This document shows, piece by piece, positions 16,923-27,235 of a DNA stretch of 64,000 nucleotides. The stretch is from Pseudoalteromonas sp. H71 (GTDB taxonomy: Bacteria; Pseudomonadota; Gammaproteobacteria; Enterobacterales; Alteromonadaceae). A model generated the notes under the pieces. The model searched no databases and was not told where the DNA came from. It worked only from the letters and a program-made list of their open reading frames with translations. Position 1 is the stretch's first letter; each line of letters starts with the position of its first letter. The position numbers and the translations under genes are program-made. The stretch spans positions 163,892 through 227,891 of the forward strand of contig NZ_LODI01000013.1 of the NCBI RefSeq assembly GCF_001468485.1. Direction: 5' to 3'.

Positions 16923-17508
16923 AATAATTACTCTTAGTTTGTTGGCTTAACTTCACTCTAGCGCTAAGTGTATTATTAATGAAATTGTTGTTTTCAATAA
17001 CTGACATTGATTCAATCAATATTAAGCTCGTTATACCTATTTTTCGCCTTAAATTTAAGGGCTTCTTCCTTTATTTAATTTGGTGCAAAAAATAAATAAA
17101 TGCACAAAATTGGTACGAATGTTAACTGAGGGACTATAAAGTTTTTAAGTAAGCTATTGAATTAAATTTAAATAAAAAATTTGGTATTAGCTTTGCTACA
17201 TGGTGAACAGTAAGGTTACTCCCCTTGCTAAGACTTATACGACTCCAAAGCAAAACATCGAGACACTCACTATATTAAAGAGAGAGTCTCGATGTTTTAT
17301 TTATTGCTAAATTAGTTTTTAAACGTTGTATTTTTAATTTACCCTAATATTCCGTCATTTTCAGTTTTAGCGCATAGATTTACAGAGTGTTGCATGAGCT
17401 GTAGCTACCCGTAATTAGGTAAGTAGAGAGCAATTTCACACAAATGTGGCTTCACGGGTTGAAATTTATTTACTGGCTCATTTGATTTCTAGTATGTATA
17501 CAGTGTTA
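16923..17508. other. 586-base intergenic region with an orphan terminator
   Basis: No protein-coding frame with a convincing start was found here. The main feature is the strong hairpin at 17252-17298, listed separately. The part from 17341 to 17500 contains short inverted segments around a GGGTAGCT/ACCCGT motif but no structure I can name. Promoters for the flanking genes must lie here: the Cys-rich gene reads away to the left, and the LysR gene reads towards the gap and ends in it. Confidence 0.5.
17252..17298 (+). terminator. Strong terminator hairpin, not attached to a known gene
   Basis: A 13-bp perfect stem (17252-17264 with 17286-17298) is followed on the plus strand by ATTTATT. No gene reads into it on the plus strand. 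On the minus strand it lies about 200 bases past the lysR stop, which is far for a gene terminator. It may end a small RNA starting in the 17.15-17.2 kb area, or serve as a distant terminator for lysR. Confidence 0.6.
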
Positions 17509-18456
17509 TTATCTATCTGCTACTGTTTTAGCAAACTCAAGTAGTTCACGGCGCAACCATTGATGTGCTGGCGCATGATGAAGCAGTGGGCTCCATATCA
17601 TTTTTACCTCAATAGGTACTATTTGAAACGGAGGCGGACTTATTACCAAGTTAGTATGTGTTGTTAATAACTTAGCTTGCCTACGCGGTAATGTAGCTAT
17701 CAGTTGTTCTGATTGGCAAAGTAAGCTGGCAATCATATAGTGGCGGGTAAATACCCTAATTTTACGTGTTTGCTCTAATTGCCAGAGCGCTTCATCTACC
17801 CAACCTAATTTTTGTTTACCTGACTTGTTAGTTACAGCAGCTTCGGGCCCCCAGCCAGCACGATTTACCCAAATATGCTCTTTTTGAAGGTAATCATCGA
17901 GTGTGGCGTTTTGTAAAAAAGTATTCTTGGGATGTGTTAAACAGCAGTAGTTATCGCGCCATACAGTAGCTTGGTGAAACGACCGGGGTAATCCATTAAA
18001 GCGGTTAATAGCAAGATCTATAGTACCTTTTTCCATATCTTGCAGGTTGACATCGCTTGGGCTTAAAACGTCAAAATTAATACCCGGATTTTTATTTAAT
18101 TGAGCGGTAATAAATGGCGCTATTAACGTTGATTCTAAATAGTCGTTTGCCATTATTCTAAAGGTTATTTCAGCCGTTGCGGGGTTGAATTGCTCACTTG
18201 GTTGAGTGATTGCCTCAGCCATTTTTAATAGGGCTTCTATTTCAGGTTTTAGTAAAAGTGCTTTAGCTGTTGGAGTCATCGAGCCGGCGGCGCGAACAAG
18301 GAGCGGATCTTCAAATAAATCACGCAATCGTTTTAGTGCATTACTCATGGCAGGTTGTGTTAACGCTAATTTATTGGCGGCTTTAGACACACTTTTTTCA
18401 TCTATTAACACGTTTAAATAGACGAGAAGGTTGAGATCGACGTTACGTATATTCAT
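17509..18456 (-). CDS. LysR-family transcriptional regulator
   Basis: The 315-residue protein opens with the LysR helix-turn-helix: NVDLNLLVYLNVLIDEKSV, then ANKLALTQPAMSNALKRLRDLFEDPLLVR around residues 27-55. A periplasmic-binding-like effector domain follows. The N-terminal wording is typical of the NodD/LeuO-like branch. It lies between icd and aceK and is divergent from aceK, with 117 bases between the starts. Control of aceK or icd is therefore a reasonable guess but is not shown by the sequence. Confidence 0.92.
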   Translation of the reverse strand: MNIRNVDLNLLVYLNVLIDEKSVSKAANKLALTQPAMSNALKRLRDLFEDPLLVRAAGSMTPTAKALLLKPEIEALLKMAEAITQPSEQFNPATAEITFRIMANDYLESTLIAPFITAQLNKNPGINFDVLSPSDVNLQDMEKGTIDLAINRFNGLPRSFHQATVWRDNYCCLTHPKNTFLQNATLDDYLQKEHIWVNRAGWGPEAAVTNKSGKQKLGWVDEALWQLEQTRKIRVFTRHYMIASLLCQSEQLIATLPRRQAKLLTTHTNLVISPPPFQIVPIEVKMIWSPLLHHAPAHQWLRRELLEFAKTVADR

Positions 18457-18573
18457 TAGATCAATCTTATTTATTTGCTGTATTAATTATCTAAATTAAA
18501 GCCTGCTTGCTAAGGTGTAAACCATTAATAAAAAATAACCGCCATAACGGGTAAAAATATAAGTGTTATCAGC

Positions 18574-20355
18574 ATGCCAAATACATTAATGGATGATTCA
18601 AATAATGCTCTTCAAAAGGTGATTGCAACTAAGCTAGCTCGTGCTGTATTTGCAGGGTTTGATGCTATGTTTGCTGAGTTTTTAAATATTACACTTGGCG
18701 CACAAAGTCGGTTTGAGCAACGCCAGTACCATGATGTACAACGTGCAATGCGTGATCGGTTACAAGTTTACGAGCGCCAGGTAAAAAACGTGAGCGAAGC
18801 GGTTAAAGTGATTGCTTATCAAGAACTAGAGTGCCCGCAAATTTGGCAATTAGCTAAAAATATTTACGGAGATATGGTCGAGTGCCATGAGAATAAACCC
18901 ATTGCGCATACATTTTTTAATTCAACATTTGGTGCTATTTGGGACGACAAAAAAATTCGTACAGTGCATTTATTTGTATTAAAAGCCAAATACCGCAGTG
19001 AGCCTCGTTCATTTGAAAGTTTAGTGAGTAGAATCTCGCTTAAAAATGGGTTTGATACTGCAATTTCACAGCTTATTACTAAGCAAATGTTTAGAGTTCC
19101 ATTTAGCCAATTAAATGCAGATTTAGAGCGTTTGCAGCAAACTCTAATGCAAGGTGCTAGGCATCAATGTAAGCAGGTATATGAACTTATAAATTTAAAC
19201 GACGGGTTTATTGAATACGCAAACTCGTTATTTTTTAGAAACAAAGCGTGTTATTTAATTGGCCGTTGTATAGCGAAAAATGGCGATAATATGCCGTTTG
19301 CTATTGCCATTTTAAACACCGAAAAAGGCCTAAAAATAGATGCGGTAATGATGGGGGCCGATCAACTAAGTTTATTATTTGGCTTTGCCCGTACTTATTT
19401 TATGGTAGATACCGACCAACCTGCGCGTTATGTTGATTACCTCAGTGTACTTATGCCACATAAAAAGCGGTTTGAATTATTTAATGCGATTGGCTTTATT
19501 AAACACGCCAAAACTGAGTTTTACCGATATAAGGTGGATACCACCAAAAATAGCCCCACAAGTTTTAAATATGTCAATGCACCCGGTACGCCTGGCATGG
19601 TTATGCTGGTATTTACCATTGAAGGCTCAGATTACGTCTATAAAGTAATAAAAGATAAATTTAGCGCACCAAAAACAGCAACTAAGGCACAAGTAAAAGA
19701 AAAATATAATTTTGTTAAACAAGCCGACCGGGTAGGGCGATTGGTAGATACCCACGAATTTAGGTATTTGGCGTTTGATTTAAGCCGTTTTAGCAAAGAA
19801 CTATTAACGCAGATGAAAACACACATAGGCAGCAGTTTAGTTATATCGGGCAAGGCACTTATTTTAAAGCATGTGTATGTTGAACGAAAAATGACCCCTC
19901 TTAATTTATATATTAACCACTGCGATAAAACGGCATTAGAGCAAGTTATGCTCGATTATGGAAAAGCGATTAAAGATTTAGCCGGGGCGAATATATTTCC
20001 AGGTGACATGCTGATGAAAAACTTCGGTGTTACGCGTTGGGGACGCGTTGTGTTTTACGACTTTGATGAGATTTGCCCATTAACTCAGTGTAATTTTAGA
20101 GATGTCCCTCAATCACAAAATGCACTAGAAGAGCTTAGCAGTCATTCTTATTTTGATATTGATGAAAACGATATATTTCCAAGCCAATTTAAGGTTTTTT
20201 TTAGCGCAAATACCCATGCGTTTGAGTACTTTAACACCCACCACAGTGATTTATTCACAACTGCTTTTTGGCAACAGTGTCAACAGCAAATACAAAACGG
20301 CTTTTTACCTGATGTTTACCCGTATAAGCAAAGTTGGCGGTTTAAACCGGAATAA
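18574..20355 (+). CDS. aceK: Isocitrate dehydrogenase kinase/phosphatase
   Basis: AceK phosphorylates and dephosphorylates the active-site serine of isocitrate dehydrogenase, sending carbon to the glyoxylate bypass. The 593-residue length matches the family. The kinase-like core is visible from about residue 310: the ATP-loop region ends in GTPGMVMLVFTIEG, and later come the AGANIFPGDMLMKNFGVTRWGRVVFYDFDE catalytic/metal segments. In E. coli aceK follows aceBA; here it stands without those genes and is close to its target icd. Confidence 0.95.
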   Translation: MPNTLMDDSNNALQKVIATKLARAVFAGFDAMFAEFLNITLGAQSRFEQRQYHDVQRAMRDRLQVYERQVKNVSEAVKVIAYQELECPQIWQLAKNIYGDMVECHENKPIAHTFFNSTFGAIWDDKKIRTVHLFVLKAKYRSEPRSFESLVSRISLKNGFDTAISQLITKQMFRVPFSQLNADLERLQQTLMQGARHQCKQVYELINLNDGFIEYANSLFFRNKACYLIGRCIAKNGDNMPFAIAILNTEKGLKIDAVMMGADQLSLLFGFARTYFMVDTDQPARYVDYLSVLMPHKKRFELFNAIGFIKHAKTEFYRYKVDTTKNSPTSFKYVNAPGTPGMVMLVFTIEGSDYVYKVIKDKFSAPKTATKAQVKEKYNFVKQADRVGRLVDTHEFRYLAFDLSRFSKELLTQMKTHIGSSLVISGKALILKHVYVERKMTPLNLYINHCDKTALEQVMLDYGKAIKDLAGANIFPGDMLMKNFGVTRWGRVVFYDFDEICPLTQCNFRDVPQSQNALEELSSHSYFDIDENDIFPSQFKVFFSANTHAFEYFNTHHSDLFTTAFWQQCQQQIQNGFLPDVYPYKQSWRFKPE

Positions 20356-20402
20356 TTACCCCCATATTTATAGTATGACTTAGTTAAAGCACAGGAGTGG
20401 TA

Positions 20403-21365
20403 ATGAAATATATTTCCCATGAAGGTGGAGACCTTGCCTTTAGTGGTACCCGTAAACCGCAGCTAAAAAATCATGAAGTACTTGTTAAAGTGGCTGCAAT
20501 TGGTGTGAATCGTGCTGACTGTATGCAACGCCAAGGTAAATACCCAGCCCCAAAAGGTGATAGTCCAATTTTAGGGTTAGAGTGCGCAGGCACTGTTGTT
20601 GAGGTTGGTAGCAAAGTGGATAAAATATGGTTAAATAAACGCATTTTTACACTGTGTGCAGGTGGTGCTTATAGCGAATATGTTGCCGTAGATGCCAAAC
20701 AACTAATGGAGCTACCTGAAGACCTTACTATGGTTGAAGGCGCAGCCATAAGCGAAGTGTATTTAACTGCGTTTGGTGCATTATTTGAGCTTGGCAAATT
20801 ACAATACGGGCAAACGGTATTAATCCATGCCGGGGCCAGTGGAGTAGGTGGTGCCGCAATTCAAATGGCAAAAAGTGCAGGGGCCACGGTTGTTATAACT
20901 GCAGGTTCAGATGAAAAATGCCAGCACGCCAAGGCACTAGGAGCCGATTATACAATTAACTACAAAACCACTGACTTTGTAGATTACATGCAAAGCCATA
21001 ATTTAACCGCGAATGTAATTGTTGATCCTGTAGCAGGGCGTTATTTAAATAAAAATGCTTCAATTGCAGCCATGGACTGTCAAATAATTATGCTTGCCTT
21101 TTTAGACGGACGTTTTGCTGAGGTTGATTTTGCAGCGCTTTTGCGCAAAAGGATTTCGTTTCATGCATCAACCCTTCGTAACCGCAGTATTGAGTTTAAA
21201 CGCCAACTAAGAGATGACCTAGTTGCACGCTTTTACAACGATATAGCATCTAAAAACTATAACTTTAACGTATACAGAACTCTGCCCTGGACACAGGCTG
21301 CAGAGGCGCATGAAATATTAGAGCGCAACGAAAATGCGGGAAAAGTCGTATTGCTTGTAGAATAA
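20403..21365 (+). CDS. NAD(P)H:quinone oxidoreductase, PIG3-like (zinc-free MDR)
   Basis: This medium-chain reductase of the quinone oxidoreductase branch has 320 residues. It carries the N-terminal VAAIGVNRADCMQRQGKYP segment, which is typical of the PIG3/TP53I3 group, and the nucleotide-binding loop HAGASGVGGAA near residue 142. The zinc-ligand cysteines of alcohol dehydrogenases are missing. The start at ATG 20403 is chosen because AGGAG ends 5 bases before it; a GTG two codons earlier overlaps that site. It follows aceK by 47 bases and could be cotranscribed. Confidence 0.9.
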   Translation: MKYISHEGGDLAFSGTRKPQLKNHEVLVKVAAIGVNRADCMQRQGKYPAPKGDSPILGLECAGTVVEVGSKVDKIWLNKRIFTLCAGGAYSEYVAVDAKQLMELPEDLTMVEGAAISEVYLTAFGALFELGKLQYGQTVLIHAGASGVGGAAIQMAKSAGATVVITAGSDEKCQHAKALGADYTINYKTTDFVDYMQSHNLTANVIVDPVAGRYLNKNASIAAMDCQIIMLAFLDGRFAEVDFAALLRKRISFHASTLRNRSIEFKRQLRDDLVARFYNDIASKNYNFNVYRTLPWTQAAEAHEILERNENAGKVVLLVE

Positions 21366-21434
21366 CGCTTTATTTTACACGTTATGCCCATATAATTTAA
21401 TCATGCACACGTTATTATAAAACCAAGGTTAAAA

Positions 21435-21689
21435 ATGAATCCAATAATTGCAATTTTAAAAGAACACAATGTAAGCGATGAGAAAGTGAAAGCGTTATTT
21501 GAGGCGTTTACACAAAACCCAATGATGGCTATGGCACTTGTACAAGAGCTAGGTATTCCACCTGAAAAACTTCAGCAATTGATGGCCGTTGTTATGACCC
21601 AGCCCCATTTAATTAAAGAAGCGACTGAAGAATTAGGTTTAGACTTTGAAAAAGTAAAAGAAGCAAAAGATAAGCTCAATCAACAATAA
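21435..21689 (+). CDS. DUF2999 family small protein
   Basis: This 84-residue, acidic, fully helical protein starts MNPIIAILKEHNVSDEKV. It fits the DUF2999 family of short proteins known from Vibrio, Shewanella and Pseudoalteromonas, an assignment made from memory. It has no signal or membrane segment and no known function. AAGGTT lies 8 bases upstream of its ATG, and a strong terminator follows 20 bases past its stop. Confidence 0.75.
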   Translation: MNPIIAILKEHNVSDEKVKALFEAFTQNPMMAMALVQELGIPPEKLQQLMAVVMTQPHLIKEATEELGLDFEKVKEAKDKLNQQ

Positions 21690-21708
21690 GTGTGTGATAT
21701 TTTTAGTT

Positions 21709-21745
21709 AAAGAAGCATCAGCACCTGCTGATGCTTCTTTTTTTA
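21709..21745. terminator. Bidirectional terminator
   Basis: A 15-bp perfect stem (21709-21723 with 21726-21740) has a 2-base spacer and T-runs on both sides. It separates the DUF2999 gene from the convergent fasciclin gene and can serve both. Confidence 0.9.
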
Positions 21746-21760
21746 TTTAAACTTTAGTGC

Positions 21761-22258
21761 TTATTCTTTTGGAAGAAGTACCGTGTCAATGACATGAATG
21801 ACGCCATTACTTGCCTTAACATCTGGCATAACAACGTGTGCGTTGTTTATCATCACGCCCATGTCTGTTTTGACCATTACTGACTGGCCCTGCAATGTTT
21901 TAGCACTGTCTAGTTTAACCACATCTTTTGCCATTACTTTACCAGCGACGACATGGTAGGTTAGCACTGTGGTTAGTTTGTCTTTGTTCTCAGGCTTTAG
22001 TAGCATTTCAACGGTGCCGTCAGGTAATTTTGAAAAAGCGGCATCGGTTGGAGCAAAAATAGTAAATGGTCCTTTGCCTTTGAGGGTATCAACTAATCCG
22101 GCTGCTTTGACTGCTGCAACAAGCGTTGTGAAAGAGCCATTTTCAACTGCTACATCAACCACGTCTTTCTTCATGCCATGATGATTGGCCTGCGCGGTAA
22201 ATGAAAAACCCATGCTTGCGACGGTGATTAAAACTGCGGTGGTTATCTTCTTAAACAT
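21761..22258 (-). CDS. Secreted fasciclin-domain protein
   Basis: A signal peptide (cleavage after FTAQA near residue 24) is followed by one FAS1 domain filling most of the 165 residues. The two FAS1 signatures are visible: [17 protein letters not shown] near residue 63 and the YHVVAGK segment near residue 101, followed by the late [16 protein letters not shown]1 proteins mediate adhesion or matrix contacts; in bacteria single-domain secreted forms are common and of unclear role. Confidence 0.92.
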   Translation of the reverse strand: MFKKITTAVLITVASMGFSFTAQANHHGMKKDVVDVAVENGSFTTLVAAVKAAGLVDTLKGKGPFTIFAPTDAAFSKLPDGTVEMLLKPENKDKLTTVLTYHVVAGKVMAKDVVKLDSAKTLQGQSVMVKTDMGVMINNAHVVMPDVKASNGVIHVIDTVLLPKE

Positions 22259-22427
22259 GTTAGCTTCCTTTACGTTAATATTTTATAAATTCCTAAGATG
22301 CTACGCTGTTGTAAATTTAATCGATCAAAAAGCATTTATTGGTCAAACATTTTTTGTTACATCCTTTTTTGAACTGCTAAAGCGGTGTTAGGTCATAACG
22401 TTACTCGATCAATTAAAGGGAACAGTT

Positions 22428-23078
22428 ATGAAGGTGCTTTATAAATTTTGGAAAAATAATCGTTCACTCATTGTATTTATTGCCTTAATGAGTGTGTTTA
22501 GAAGCGCTGTAGCCGATTGGTATGAAGTACCTACGAGCTCGATGAAACCTACAATTGCGCAAGGAGATAGAATTTTAACCGACAAAATGGCATACGACTT
22601 ACGAGTGCCTTTTACACATATTTCTCTTCTTAAATTAAACGAACCACAAACCGGGGACATCGTTGTATTCGACTCACAAGCGGCAGGTAACCGATTAATT
22701 AAACGTGTGATAGGTGTACCCGGTGATACCGTTTCTTTGGTAAATAACGAATTAATTATTAATGGCAAAAAACTTAATTACGAACATGCACAAAATAATA
22801 TCGATTCGGTTGATAAAATAGAGATGTTAAACACTAAGAAGCACACTATTAGGGTGGCAAATGTACCATCCCAATTAGCTGACTTTAAAATGATCACCAT
22901 TCCAGATGATTACTATTTGGCAATGGGGGATAACCGTGACAATAGCGCAGATTCGCGCGTAATTGGTTTAATCCCTCGTGGTGAATTACTCGGGAAAGCA
23001 AATAAAGTTATTGTGTCGCTTGATTACGATAATTATTATTTACCAAGGAAAAATCGTGTACTGCTCTCCTTAAACTAA
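22428..23078 (+). CDS. lepB: Signal peptidase I
   Basis: Signal peptidase I cleaves signal peptides of secreted proteins at the periplasmic face. The Ser-Lys dyad is visible as Ser38 in PTSSMKP and Lys92 in RLIKRVIG, and the C-terminal box MGDNRDNSADSR is present. At 216 residues with one N-terminal membrane helix it is shorter than E. coli LepB, so it may be a second, compact paralogue. No lepA or rnc lies nearby, unlike the usual lepA-lepB-rnc-era context, which supports that reading. AGGGAA precedes the ATG. Confidence 0.9.
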   Translation: MKVLYKFWKNNRSLIVFIALMSVFRSAVADWYEVPTSSMKPTIAQGDRILTDKMAYDLRVPFTHISLLKLNEPQTGDIVVFDSQAAGNRLIKRVIGVPGDTVSLVNNELIINGKKLNYEHAQNNIDSVDKIEMLNTKKHTIRVANVPSQLADFKMITIPDDYYLAMGDNRDNSADSRVIGLIPRGELLGKANKVIVSLDYDNYYLPRKNRVLLSLN

Positions 23079-23170
23079 ATGCATTTTGACTTTGTTTTAG
23101 CACAGTATTAAGTGTCTGCTTTAATTTAAGTTTAAACCATACCGCGTAATTACGGCTGAATCAAAGCCCT

Positions 23171-23821
23171 TTACCCAGTGGGGATACTAGCTAAATAGTC
23201 ATGAACTAATTGTATAAGAGCGTGCTTATCGTCTTGGTTTTTAATTACTTTTGAAAAGTCACTACTGATGGCTACGGCGCAAGCACCTGCATTAAACCAC
23301 TGATTAAGGTTATCTAAATTTATACCACCAACAGGCATTAAATTGGCGCTATCAAATGGCCCTTTTAATGCCTTAAAATAGCCAATTCCCATACTGCCTG
23401 CTGGAAATACCTTAATAATATCCGCGTTATATTCAATCGCGTTAGCAATATCTGTGGGCGTTAAAGCCCCCATTAAAACGGGCAAATTATGTTGGTGGGC
23501 AAGTGACACTATATGCTTATTGGTATTTGGGGTGACTATAAACTGTGCGCCGGCATTAACTGCTTTTTTGGCAAGTTCAATATTTGTAATAGTGCCTGCA
23601 CCCACCAAAATATGTTGGTGACGCGCACGCGCACTCTTTATTTCTTGCTCAAACCCCGGTGTATTTGAGGTTATTTCAAGCACCTTTATGCCCGCTTCAA
23701 CTAGGGAGTCTAAAAGTGGTGCCACATCGGCTTGCTGTTTTAAGCGGATAATAGCGACTATTTTTTGCTCTAGAATTTTGCTGCAAATTGCCGTTTGTTG
23801 TTGAGTGACCGTACTGGGCAT
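23171..23821 (-). CDS. eda: KDPG / 4-hydroxy-2-oxoglutarate aldolase
   Basis: The 216-residue TIM-barrel enzyme splits 2-keto-3-deoxy-6-phosphogluconate in the Entner-Doudoroff route. The Schiff-base lysine is Lys137 in IIKVFPAG, and Glu49 in VLEITSNT is the general base. GAGTITN near residue 74 is typical. No 6-phosphogluconate dehydratase (edd) gene is adjacent, so it may serve another keto-acid pathway or act with genes elsewhere. Confidence 0.92.
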   Translation of the reverse strand: MPSTVTQQQTAICSKILEQKIVAIIRLKQQADVAPLLDSLVEAGIKVLEITSNTPGFEQEIKSARARHQHILVGAGTITNIELAKKAVNAGAQFIVTPNTNKHIVSLAHQHNLPVLMGALTPTDIANAIEYNADIIKVFPAGSMGIGYFKALKGPFDSANLMPVGGINLDNLNQWFNAGACAVAISSDFSKVIKNQDDKHALIQLVHDYLASIPTG

Positions 23822-23898
23822 TGTGTTACTTTTTTACTATTAATTGACAGATGGTACAAAAAATCGATAAGAGTCGCAAACGGAGTATCAATAATATA

Positions 23899-23931
23899 AA
23901 AAAACCGCTGTAAATCAGCGGTTTTTTTATT
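23899..23931 (-). terminator. Terminator after metG
   Basis: An 11-12 bp stem (from 23899-23910 with 23916-23927) has flanking A- and T-runs. It lies 14 bases past the metG stop on the minus strand and upstream of eda. Confidence 0.88.
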
Positions 23932-23944
23932 CATAAGTGTAAGT

Positions 23945-25966
23945 TTACATTACACGCATACCTGGCTCTGAGCCGTCGTCAGGGTTAAGAATATAGATTT
24001 CTTTGCCGCCGGGTCCTGCTGCTAATACCATGCCTTCAGACATACCAAAGCGCATTTTACGAGGCTTAAGGTTTGCTACCATAACAGTTAGTTTACCTTC
24101 GATATCTTCAGGTGCGTAAGCTGATTTAATACCAGCAAACACTTGGCGCGTTTCGCCGCCTAAATCAAGTGTTAGCTTAAGTAGTTTATCTGCGCCTTCA
24201 ACGTGCTCTGCCTTTGCAATTTTAGCTACGCGTAAGTCTACTTTTGCAAAGTCATCAAATTCAATCTCTTCGCTTATAGGCTCTTTTGCAAGTGGACTAT
24301 TTGGATCAATTGTAGTTTGTGGCGCTAGGCTTTCTTTTGATTCTTCAACCATTTTGTTTACTTTGTCCATTTCTACGCGTTGCATTAACGGTTTAAATTT
24401 ATTAATAGAGTGGTTTACTAGTGGTGTTTGCACTGCATTCCAAGCTAAGTCATCGTTTAAAAACGCTTCTACGTTTTCGGCCATGGCTGGTAGTACTGGC
24501 TTTAAGTAGGTAATTAAAACACGGAACAAGTTAAGACCAAGCGAACATACATCATGCGCATCTTGTTGCTTAGTTTCGTCTTTAATGAGTACCCAAGGTG
24601 CTGCGCCATCAATAAATTGGTTCGCTTTGTCAGCCAAAGCCATAATTTCACGAATAGCACGGCTGTATTCACGGTTTTCATAATGAGCAGTAATGCTTGG
24701 TGCCGCTGCCTGAAACTCTTCAAGTAACTCTGGCTGCATAATAGTGCTACTTAGCTTGCCATCAAACTTTTTAGTAATAAAGCCAGCACAGCGACTCGCT
24801 ATGTTTACTACTTTACCAACTAGGTCTGAATTTACACGTTGTGCAAAGTCTTCTAGGTTTAAATCAAGATCAATAATGCCGCTGTTTAACTTAGCTGCGT
24901 AGTAATAACGAAGATACTCTGGGTTTAGGTTATCTAGATAAGTACGTGCTTTAATAAACGTACCCTTAGACTTAGACATTTTCTCGCCATTTACAGTAAC
25001 AAAGCCGTGTGCAAATACGTTGGTCGGCTTTCTAAAATTAGCGCCTTCTAGCATTGCTGGCCAAAATAAACTGTGGAAATAAATAATATCTTTGCCAATA
25101 AAATGGTAAAGCTCAGCGTCTGAGCCTTCAGCCCAAAATGCGTCAAAATCAATACCTTTTTTATCACACAGGTTTTTAAAACTGGCCATGTATCCAATAG
25201 GCGCGTCTAGCCATACGTAGAAGTATTTACCCGGTGCGTTTGGAATTTCGAAACCAAAATAAGGTGCGTCGCGGCTAATATCCCATTGTTGTAAACCGTC
25301 AGTAAACCATTCATCTAGTTTGTTAGCCATCTCTTGTTGAATAGTACCTGAGTGCAACCACTCTTTAAGCATGCCTTCGAATGCTGGTAGGTCAAAAAAG
25401 TAATGCTCTGAATCTTTTAAAATAGGCTCAGCACCTGACATAACTGAACGCGGGTTAATGAGCTCTGTTGGGCTGTAAGTTGCGCCACACGAATCACAGC
25501 TGTCGCCATTTTGGTTTTCAGACTTACACGTAGGGCAAGTGCCTGTTACAAAACGGTCGGGTAAAAATATCTCTTTTTCTGGATCAAATAGTTGTGAAAT
25601 AGTGTGCTTTTTAATATGGCCCGCCTCATTTAAACGGTTATAAATTAGCTCACTAAACTCTTTATTTTCTTGGCTGTGCGTGCTGTGGTAATTATCAAAC
25701 TTAATGTTGAAGTCGGCAAAGTCGCGCTGGCGTTCTATGCTCACATTTTTTACCATTTCTTCAGGTGTGATCCCTTGCTTTTGCGCATTTAGCATTATTG
25801 GTGTGCCGTGTGCATCGTCTGCGCAAACGTAATAGGTTTCATGGCCTTGTAGTTTTTGAAAACGTGACCAAATATCAGTTTGAATATATTCCAATAAATG
25901 ACCTAAGTGTGTTGGGCCATTTGCATAAGGTAATGCGCTGGTAATCAGGATCTTTCGCTGTGCCAT
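23945..25966 (-). CDS. metG: Methionyl-tRNA synthetase
   Basis: MetG charges tRNA-Met. The 673-residue enzyme has the class I signatures HLGH near residue 20 and KMSKSKGTF near residue 333. It has a zinc knuckle [17 protein letters not shown], and a C-terminal tRNA-binding domain from about residue 570 ([25 protein letters not shown]). I choose the ATG at 25966 because CGGA lies 6 bases upstream; a further ATG two codons earlier is possible. It is divergent from mrp, as in E. coli. Confidence 0.96.
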   Translation of the reverse strand: MAQRKILITSALPYANGPTHLGHLLEYIQTDIWSRFQKLQGHETYYVCADDAHGTPIMLNAQKQGITPEEMVKNVSIERQRDFADFNIKFDNYHSTHSQENKEFSELIYNRLNEAGHIKKHTISQLFDPEKEIFLPDRFVTGTCPTCKSENQNGDSCDSCGATYSPTELINPRSVMSGAEPILKDSEHYFFDLPAFEGMLKEWLHSGTIQQEMANKLDEWFTDGLQQWDISRDAPYFGFEIPNAPGKYFYVWLDAPIGYMASFKNLCDKKGIDFDAFWAEGSDAELYHFIGKDIIYFHSLFWPAMLEGANFRKPTNVFAHGFVTVNGEKMSKSKGTFIKARTYLDNLNPEYLRYYYAAKLNSGIIDLDLNLEDFAQRVNSDLVGKVVNIASRCAGFITKKFDGKLSSTIMQPELLEEFQAAAPSITAHYENREYSRAIREIMALADKANQFIDGAAPWVLIKDETKQQDAHDVCSLGLNLFRVLITYLKPVLPAMAENVEAFLNDDLAWNAVQTPLVNHSINKFKPLMQRVEMDKVNKMVEESKESLAPQTTIDPNSPLAKEPISEEIEFDDFAKVDLRVAKIAKAEHVEGADKLLKLTLDLGGETRQVFAGIKSAYAPEDIEGKLTVMVANLKPRKMRFGMSEGMVLAAGPGGKEIYILNPDDGSEPGMRVM

Positions 25967-26153
25967 AATCATTCCGAATTGAGGATAAGCTACCGTTTTT
26001 ACTATTCAAACGGCTGTTATCATTAATTTATCTATAAGTAGGTGGCTGTGCGCGCACACTGCTCATGGATTTTTATTAATTGACTGGTGTTAATGACCTG
26101 AATGTTACATAATTCCGAGGCACTTTTCATCAAAGAAACGCTATTTAATTGCT

Positions 26154-27230
26154 ATGTTTGGACTGTCAAAACTTTTCTCTTCTAAATCGGTGCAAAAACA
26201 ACCGATTATTGCCGCTTTAGCGGCTTATCGTAGTGCGGCTTTTGCCGTAGGAATTGACGAAAAATTTATTGACTCAATTTCTGAAAACGACGATAAATCA
26301 CTACAAATCACTCTTAGCTTGCCTTTTGCCGCGCAATCAGAAATGCCCCTTGTTGAACTACATCTGAGTGATGCACTCAATATTGCAGTATCGATAAAGT
26401 CAAAGGTCGATATTAAAGAGCCTGCAAAGTTTAAAGGGATTAAACATATTGTACTTATTGCCTCAGGTAAAGGTGGGGTAGGCAAATCGACTACAGCTGT
26501 TAATTTAGCGGGTGCATTAAAAGCTGAGGGAGCAAAAGTAGGTATTTTAGATGCTGATATTTATGGTCCTTCTATACCTATGTTATTGGGTCTTGTTGGT
26601 GCTGAGCCAAAAACAAAAGATAACAAACAATTACAACCGTTTTATGCCAATGGCATTAAAGCCCAATCTATTGGCTTTTTAGTGCCAAGCGATGATGCAA
26701 CAGTATGGCGAGGACCAATGGCATCCGGTGCACTCAGCCAATTACTGAACGAAACTGACTGGGGAGAGCTTGATTATTTAATTGTAGATATGCCTCCTGG
26801 TACAGGTGATATACAACTTACTATGAGCCAAAAAGTGCCTGCCAGTGGGACTGTAATTGTGACTACCCCCCAAGATTTAGCGCTAGCAGATGCGCAAAAG
26901 GGTATTGCTATGTTTAATAAAGTGAACGTACCCGTACTTGGTTTAATAGAAAACATGAGCCATTACATTTGTAGCCATTGCGGTGAGGCAAACCATGTAT
27001 TTGGCAAAGAAGGCGCACAAAAATTGGCGCATAAGCATGGCGTTCCCGTTTTAAGCCACATTCCCCTAGCTATAGATATAAGAGAGTACTCTGAGCAGGG
27101 AAAACTTATTGCTAACGATAACAATGCAGCAATAAGCAAAACATACAGCGCAGCAGCTAGGCTAATAGCCAGCACGCTATATTATCAACAGCATCACAAT
27201 AGTATTGAAATTGTGATTTCGGAAGATTAA
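26154..27230 (+). CDS. mrp: Mrp/ApbC-type iron-sulfur carrier P-loop ATPase
   Basis: This 358-residue member of the Mrp/NBP35 group helps assemble or carry Fe-S clusters. An N-terminal domain of about 100 residues precedes the deviant Walker [13 protein letters not shown], followed by [20 protein letters not shown] and the metal-binding CSHCG pair near residue 275. It is divergent from metG and followed five bases after its stop by dcd, the order metG/mrp/dcd being conserved in related bacteria. Confidence 0.94.
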   Translation: MFGLSKLFSSKSVQKQPIIAALAAYRSAAFAVGIDEKFIDSISENDDKSLQITLSLPFAAQSEMPLVELHLSDALNIAVSIKSKVDIKEPAKFKGIKHIVLIASGKGGVGKSTTAVNLAGALKAEGAKVGILDADIYGPSIPMLLGLVGAEPKTKDNKQLQPFYANGIKAQSIGFLVPSDDATVWRGPMASGALSQLLNETDWGELDYLIVDMPPGTGDIQLTMSQKVPASGTVIVTTPQDLALADAQKGIAMFNKVNVPVLGLIENMSHYICSHCGEANHVFGKEGAQKLAHKHGVPVLSHIPLAIDIREYSEQGKLIANDNNAAISKTYSAAARLIASTLYYQQHHNSIEIVISED

Positions 27231-27235
27231 AAAGC

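Noticed and set aside
17390..17470. GC-richer stretch with GTAGCTACCCGTAATT and ACGGGTTG, considered as a riboswitch or mobile-element end
   Set aside because: I could not match it to a c-di-GMP, glycine or other riboswitch consensus, and no second copy was seen in the window.
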